From NCBI GenBank assembly GCA_049999765.1, contig JBNGIQ010009458.1:83258-147257 (forward strand): DNA of 64,000 nucleotides, given 5' to 3'. Position 1 is the first letter of the stretch; each line of letters begins with the position of its first letter. This document shows, piece after piece, positions 59,268-64,000 of this stretch. Under the pieces are notes generated by a model. It saw only the letters and a list, made by a program, of their open reading frames with translations, was not told the origin of the DNA and ran no database searches. The DNA comes from Phaeoceros laevis. Lineage: Eukaryota > Anthocerotophyta > Anthocerotopsida > Notothyladales. Both the position numbers and the translations under genes were made by a program.

Positions 59268-60325
59268 CAGCTCACAAAACCGGGGCTGCAGCCACTGACT
59301 GACCTTTTTACCATATTTAATAGGTAGGCTAGGAGGACAGGAGGGTAGGCTAGAGCATATGTTCCATGATGAGGAAGGTTGCAATGCAGGCTGGATCCAG
59401 CATGGTTCTCTATCTACATTTGGGTTGGTGTGGCTAGATTGTAAGATAGGCAGCTGTTAGTGCCCTGCAGCAGTTGAAAAGACACAGACTCGTTGTTGGG
59501 GTCTTTGATGGTGTTGATATCAATGGTAAACACGCCAGCATAATGCAGAAGCTTGCACAGCTTGTAGCTGTCGCTCACACCTATTGGTAAGCGTTGTGGT
59601 GGTGGTTGGCTTTCATTTTTGTTGCATTCATGCATGGCCTCTTTCTTCTTCAGCTCCTGCTACTAGTACTGCTACTGTCGCTGCCTGTGCTTGTGCTGTT
59701 CGGTTGGTAAGTGTGGAGTGATGTTGTGTGTCACGGTGCATCATGGTGCAGGGTAGGTGCATGATCATCATCACAGAGAGAGCTCTTGCTCTGCTTCCTC
59801 TGGACTACAGTAATTCAGTGAAGTGGACGCAGAGTGAAAGGGACCAGGCAGGCCATGGCATACTACATTTTATCTTCTTAAGAGTGTGGGCTCCATCCCT
59901 GCCAACGGCCTCAATATCTTCATACTTGTGGTTTCCGCTTCCTCCTTCCTTGCTGACAGGTTCCTTTCTCCATCATGCTAGCAAATTCTTCTTCACTTGC
60001 CTGCCTCTCTGCCTACTAGACTGTATCAACCTCCTCAAAAGCAGCGGGCTAACTGTCATCTCCTACTGAACAGAGAGATCACTGTGAGAGAGAGACATCC
60101 TCATTGAACTGATGAATGCGGTAGGAAAGGTGTGGGACCAGTCTTCTGGCATTTCAATTCATCACGAAGACAAAAAAATTGTAGTAACAACTAGGGCCTC
60201 CTACTTACTGACTAGTTCAAAACTTTGTGAATCCATTAAATTGGATCGTAGCTGGCTACCGCCGCTACCCCAGTCTAATCAGCTAAGTCAAATTGAATGG
60301 TCGAATAGTAAGGAAGGTAGACTAG
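59268..60325. other. Intergenic between UBC22 and GPAT copy 3
   Basis: The two genes converge here, so both 3' UTRs lie in this stretch. Only short frames and simple motifs (gctactagtactgctactg near 59658) were seen. Confidence 0.45.
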
Positions 60326-61955
60326 CTAGCAACCTGTGATTTTAGCAGCAGAAGCAGCAGCATCCTCCTTCTTGGTGGCGGGGACAGAGCCGTCGTTGCC
60401 AGCGAGCGCCCGGTACTTGTCCTTGCGAGTGAGGGTTGTGCACTGGAAGGAGAGCGTGGCGGCGAGCAGGCGCTGGATGTAGTTGGCCACCTCGTGAGAC
60501 GGCTTCCCGGCCGCGCAGGTGAGCTCCCGCGGGAGCTCGTCCAGGAAAGTGACCTCATACACAGGCAAGGGGTTCATGAAGAAGTAGAAGGGGTCGAGGC
60601 CCTTCCAGCCGCGCGCCGTGGTGCCGTGGAACATGCTCATCCGGTTGGACATGGCGACGGGCACAATGCGGTCCGCCAGCTCCGCGAACAGCGCGCTGAA
60701 GCGCAGCAGGAAGGGCTCCCGGCAGGTGGTGCCTTCGGGGCAGATGGCCAGGTCGCCCTCCTCCAGCAGCTTGCGGATGTTGGCGGCGTCGGCGGCGCGG
60801 TCGCGGGTGAGCGCGACGGTGCGGATGGGCGACAGAGCCTCCGACAGGCGGGAGATGGAGTAGGTGACGGCGGCCACCGGGCGGCCCAGCGCAACGGACA
60901 GGAAGATGGGGTCCAGGAGCGTGCGGTGGGAGCAGACGAAGAGCACGCCGGAGGAGGAACGGGGCGGGGGCGCGCCGCGCACCCGGACGCGCACGCCCAG
61001 CGCGCGGAAGGCGTAGTAGACGGCGGGCATGGGGAGGCAGGCGCCCGCGGCGACGCGCAGGAGGGCGAGCAGGAAACCGAGCGGCAGCCAGAGCAGGGCG
61101 AGCAGGGCGACGAGGAAGGTGGGGCGGCACGCCAGGCGGCCGTCGTGGAACACCACGGGCTTGGAGAGGCGCTCGGGCGCCAGCGCGGGCAGGGACGCGG
61201 GCGCAGGGGGCACCAGGTAGGCTTCCCTGCACAGCGCCATGAAGGGCCAGTCGGTCGCGCGGTCGCCCAGGCCGCAGTCGGGGAACGGCGCGGACAGGGC
61301 CGCGGCCTTGCGCTCGCCCACCAGCACGCCCGGGGGCTTGAGGAAGCCCGTAGCCCGCCCGGTTGCGGTCACCTCGATCTCGCTGCCCAGGACCTCGTCC
61401 GCGAGGAGGTACTCCTTGGCGAAGGGCTCAACCATGATGCGCGGGTTGGCAGTCAGGACATACCTACAGGTGGAGCAATCGGGCAATGTTGCTTGGTGAG
61501 TGAATTCATTCGGCCATTGCAATTTGCAATTGGGAAGGAAGGAAGAGAAGCTTGCAAGGAAAGGAGGAGGGATGTTCCAAGGGTGCCCACCTTTTGCCGA
61601 AGGAGGAGAAGACGCGCCACGTCTCGGGGTGCAGGTCCTCGGAGTAGAACTTGGGCAGCACCGCCCGCGCCACGGACTCGATGTCCGCCGCCCGCAGCCC
61701 CGCGAAGGTGACGTACACCAGCACTTTGATGCCCGCGGCCTCGGAGACGAGGTGGTAGAGGAACCAGGCCAGCGGGGCCGCCAGCAGCAGCGCCGCGGAG
61801 CGCACCACCCCGGACGCCTCGAATGCGATGAGCATGAAGTAGGGGAAGGAGCTGCGGCCGCGCAGCAGCGTGCCGTCCAGGTCCGACACCACCGTCTGCT
61901 GCTCCCGCCCCTCGGAGCTGCACTTGTCGATGCTCGGAAACGGCGCCGGCGCCAT
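60326..61955 (-). CDS. GPAT: Glycerol-3-phosphate acyltransferase/phosphatase, cutin type (copy 3)
   Basis: Exons 61591-61955 and 60326-61463 close in phase, giving 500 residues, the standard GPAT4/6/8 length. Motifs: [16 protein letters not shown] (HAD motif I), [12 protein letters not shown] (motif III Asp), SHRTLLDP (HX4D), [20 protein letters not shown] and IVPVAM. All residues expected for acyltransferase and phosphatase activity are present. The single intron sits before [14 protein letters not shown], as in copy 2; the later intron before EAYLV, found in copies 1 and 2, is absent. Codons are extremely GC-rich at third positions, so long open frames occur on all other frames (up to about 400 codons on the plus strand); they are shadows. 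The start at 61955 ([12 protein letters not shown]) matches the family N-terminus better than the upstream in-frame ATG at 62078. Confidence 0.95.
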
Positions 61956-62926
61956 AGCTACCAAGCTCAGCCGATTGAGCCCGGCTGCCTGAGTGCTCCT
62001 CTCGGAAACGAGAAGTGGGTCGCCCTTGGAAGCCTGCCTGGAGAAGAAGAGACGAGATGTAGAAGAAAAGGGTTCCAAGGGAAGAAGAGAAGAGTGGTGC
62101 GCGCGTGCTGCTGCTTGGAGGGCTTGGGCGGGGATGGCATGGATTTATGCAGGAGGGAGCCATTGATCACGGCACCAGATTTTGTCAGGACTCTGGGTTG
62201 CCACCGGTTGCTGTCCGCTTCGCTCGAAGGAAGTTGGTGGGAGTAGGCGGGGACCAACGGCTCCCCCCAACCCCCCCTGTGGTCCTAACCGTTGACCCAC
62301 TTTCACGCCCACGGCTCTTGCCGCCGACCGCTGCGTGCACCGACCGGCCTCCTCGTCCTTCCCGTACGCAAGCTTCGGCTCCTAAGCCCCCCGCAGCACC
62401 CAAATGAAATATTACCGTCGGCCCAGCCCAGCCCCCTTCGGGCTTTTCTCTGTCGGTCGAGTGACTCCTGTCATTTCCTAGGTGTGTCTGTTGGTGCTAT
62501 TTGGACGCGGCGCAGAGTACCACGGCTGATGGCTAGGCTGTGCTGAGCTGTGGTCCGCCAGCGTGTAGAAAAAGCCAGTCGGGTCGTTCATGCCATGGTG
62601 TGTACGCTATGTACTATTTGGAGCATGGGTCGTATATGCTGGTTTGCATGTACGGTGGTTGCTGAGGAGGCGCTTTCTCCTACTTCCTGGGTTAGAGCTT
62701 ATTAGAGCCAAATTTATGCCAAATGCTGATGGAATATGCAGGCCTCACCTTGGGATCCAATATAGGCATTAAAGAGTTGTCATGGTAGCGCCAAAATCTT
62801 GCCCTCTAGCTTGTCCGAATATCCAAAAAAGTTGTGTGAGCAAATCCTCTCCTCTTCCCTTGAGCAAATCCTCTCCTCCTCCCTCATTTGGTTGCAATGT
62901 GGTCTTTACCCAAACCACACACTGTC
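61956..62926. other. Promoter side of GPAT copy 3 and adjacent unique sequence
   Basis: GC-rich near the gene, then mixed. A small duplication, gagcaaatcctctcctc, occurs at 62838 and 62862. No gene was found. Confidence 0.45.
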
Positions 62927-63517
62927 GTAGTAGAGTAGGAAGATTATTATTGTGTTTAGCCAACTCCACATGAACACCCCGCCAAGTATTTCGACCGGCA
63001 ACCGGGGAGCCCTCGTCCGAGGAATCTACGAGGTGGGCCCTCGTCCGAGGAATCTACGAGGTGGGCCCGGTGTTTGGTAAATTAATTAAGCTATTCCTCG
63101 AGGTGTGCCTGGTCTTTGGTAAATTAATTAAGCTAGATAGACTCTCATCATCTCATGCCATGTGTTGTGGGTGTCTCACGCTCATTCATTTGACAATTTT
63201 CTATCATATATCATCACCAGCATGCAGCATGTAAAACTTCAAGTGAGATCGGGACAGAACACTACAAGTCAGGGCCACCTCCTTACATAATACAAGTAAA
63301 CCACTCCGAACGTGGGCAAGGACATGCATGTTGGTGTACGCAAAAATGAGACTTAGATATTAGTGAGCATGATATAAAGCCTCCTTTCAATGTCACATGA
63401 CTAATGGCCTAGAAAAGTTTGCGGATTACCACAACCTCCTTTTGCCAACAACAAATTGTCTAATGCTAACTAATCCTCCATTGTCTTCAAATGACCATAA
63501 GCAGGTAGTGTTCGCTC

Positions 63518-63625
63518 TTCACGGTTGTAGCCCCACGGCTTGACGGCTTCACGGTTGTAGCCCCANNNNNNNNNNTCACGGTTGTAGCCCCACGGCTTGA
63601 CGGCTTCACGGTTGTAGCCCCAAAA
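63518..63625 (+). repeat. 30-bp tandem repeat inside the TIR element
   Basis: ttcacggttgtagcccca followed by cggcttgacggc recurs every 30 bp at 63518, 63548 and, after the gap, about 63575 and 63605. The final degenerate unit is near 63643 (ttcgcaattgtagcccca). Confidence 0.9.
63566..63575. other. Assembly gap (10 N)
   Basis: The gap falls inside the 30-bp repeat. The repeat phase implies a true length near 13 bp or 13 plus a multiple of 30. Confidence 0.9.
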
Positions 63626-64000
63626 GGTCGATTGCCAACAACTTCGCAATTGTAGCCCCAACATGTAGACCAAGGTCCCTGGATGGGGGCTCCCGGTGGT
63701 TCCTTACTAGATGGGGGCTCCCGGTCTCCGATCGAAATACTTGACGGTGTGTTCAATTGACATGTGGAGTTGGCTAAACACCATAATCCTACTACTACTA
63801 CTCTTCAATTAGACCCAAAACCACGTAATAAAAATTCTTCTTCTTCTTCATAGCCACGCACTATCACAACAATTTCACATCTATCCAATTTCACACAAAG
63901 TAAACTAGATATTTCAAATATGGCAGAGGTGAAGTAAAAAAATGCTCGAAATTATAGTAAGGATTTATTTTGCATGGTATTTCAAAAACTCATTTGTACA

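Larger units (their letters stand above)
62927..63804. mobile_element. Foldback/TIR transposable element, non-autonomous
   Basis: A long inverted repeat flanks about 0.6 kb. The arms share a perfect 21-bp block (gtgtttagccaactccacat plus g) at 62952-62972 and, inverted, at 63761-63781. The match continues outwards into gtagtag/gtagga-type sequence and inwards through caagtatttcga and ccgg.gagccc to at least 63012 and 63712. Both arms also carry an internal 28-bp duplication (62998-63070 and 63682-63735). No transposase is present. Exact ends and target duplication could not be fixed. Confidence 0.7.

Noticed and set aside
60494-61711. 405-codon plus-strand open frame opposite GPAT copy 3
   Set aside because: It is the antisense shadow of a very GC-rich gene; the minus strand has complete GPAT motifs and the shadow is dominated by Arg, Gly, Ala and Gln without any domain.
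63518-63625. Regularly spaced 30-bp repeats as a possible CRISPR array
   Set aside because: Units are directly adjacent without unique spacers, and the context is a plant transposable element.

Overview
This is a nuclear segment of a land plant. Every recognisable gene is a plant-type gene split by GT-AG introns, mostly 80-300 bp long. They include cutin-type glycerol-3-phosphate acyltransferases, vacuolar NHX, HPPD, plastid NFU, hevein-type chitinase and UBC22. Exon junctions were placed by hand from splice sites plus reading-phase agreement; where phases close exactly, the models are firm. The compact introns and mixed base composition would fit a seed-free plant, but the species cannot be fixed from the sequence. 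Three runs of N are assembly gaps (16735-17134, 19018-19117, 63566-63575).

Layout. 1-2.3 kb is AT-rich with little content. At 2.3-8.5 kb the last two exons of an unrecognised gene (+) converge on a UBP27-type deubiquitinase (-), which is head-to-head with mitochondrial lipoyl synthase (+). 8.5-11.7 kb holds a possible acyltransferase relic and a TTAA-flanked MITE. GPAT copy 1 is at 11.7-13.4 kb and a FYVE-SYLF (CFS1-like) protein at 14.4-16.3 kb. 17.1-22.4 kb carries a very AT-rich, repeat-bearing open frame followed by coiled-coil exons that may belong to the same gene. 23-28 kb has a tRNA-Gly, a two-exon unknown gene and unresolved GC-rich sequence. A GH19 chitinase lies at 29.0-30.2 kb. 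30-34 kb is rich in repeats, including a CTA minisatellite. A second identical tRNA-Gly and GPAT copy 2 follow (34.4-36.7 kb). From 37.9 kb on the genes are dense: PP2A scaffold subunit (-) head-to-head with plastid NFU (+), NHX antiporter, RING-H2 E3 ligase, HPPD, U1A/U2B''-type spliceosomal protein, UBC22-type E2 and GPAT copy 3 (-). The window ends in a foldback/TIR element.

Themes. Three bifunctional GPAT/phosphatase paralogues within 50 kb make this a cutin-synthesis locus with a dispersed family, and each copy has a different intron set. Three ubiquitin-pathway genes are present, but they are not adjacent and need not be related. The two head-to-head pairs have only about 0.5-0.6 kb between start codons, so each pair may share a promoter region. 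I see no CRISPR array, prophage or bacterial operon.
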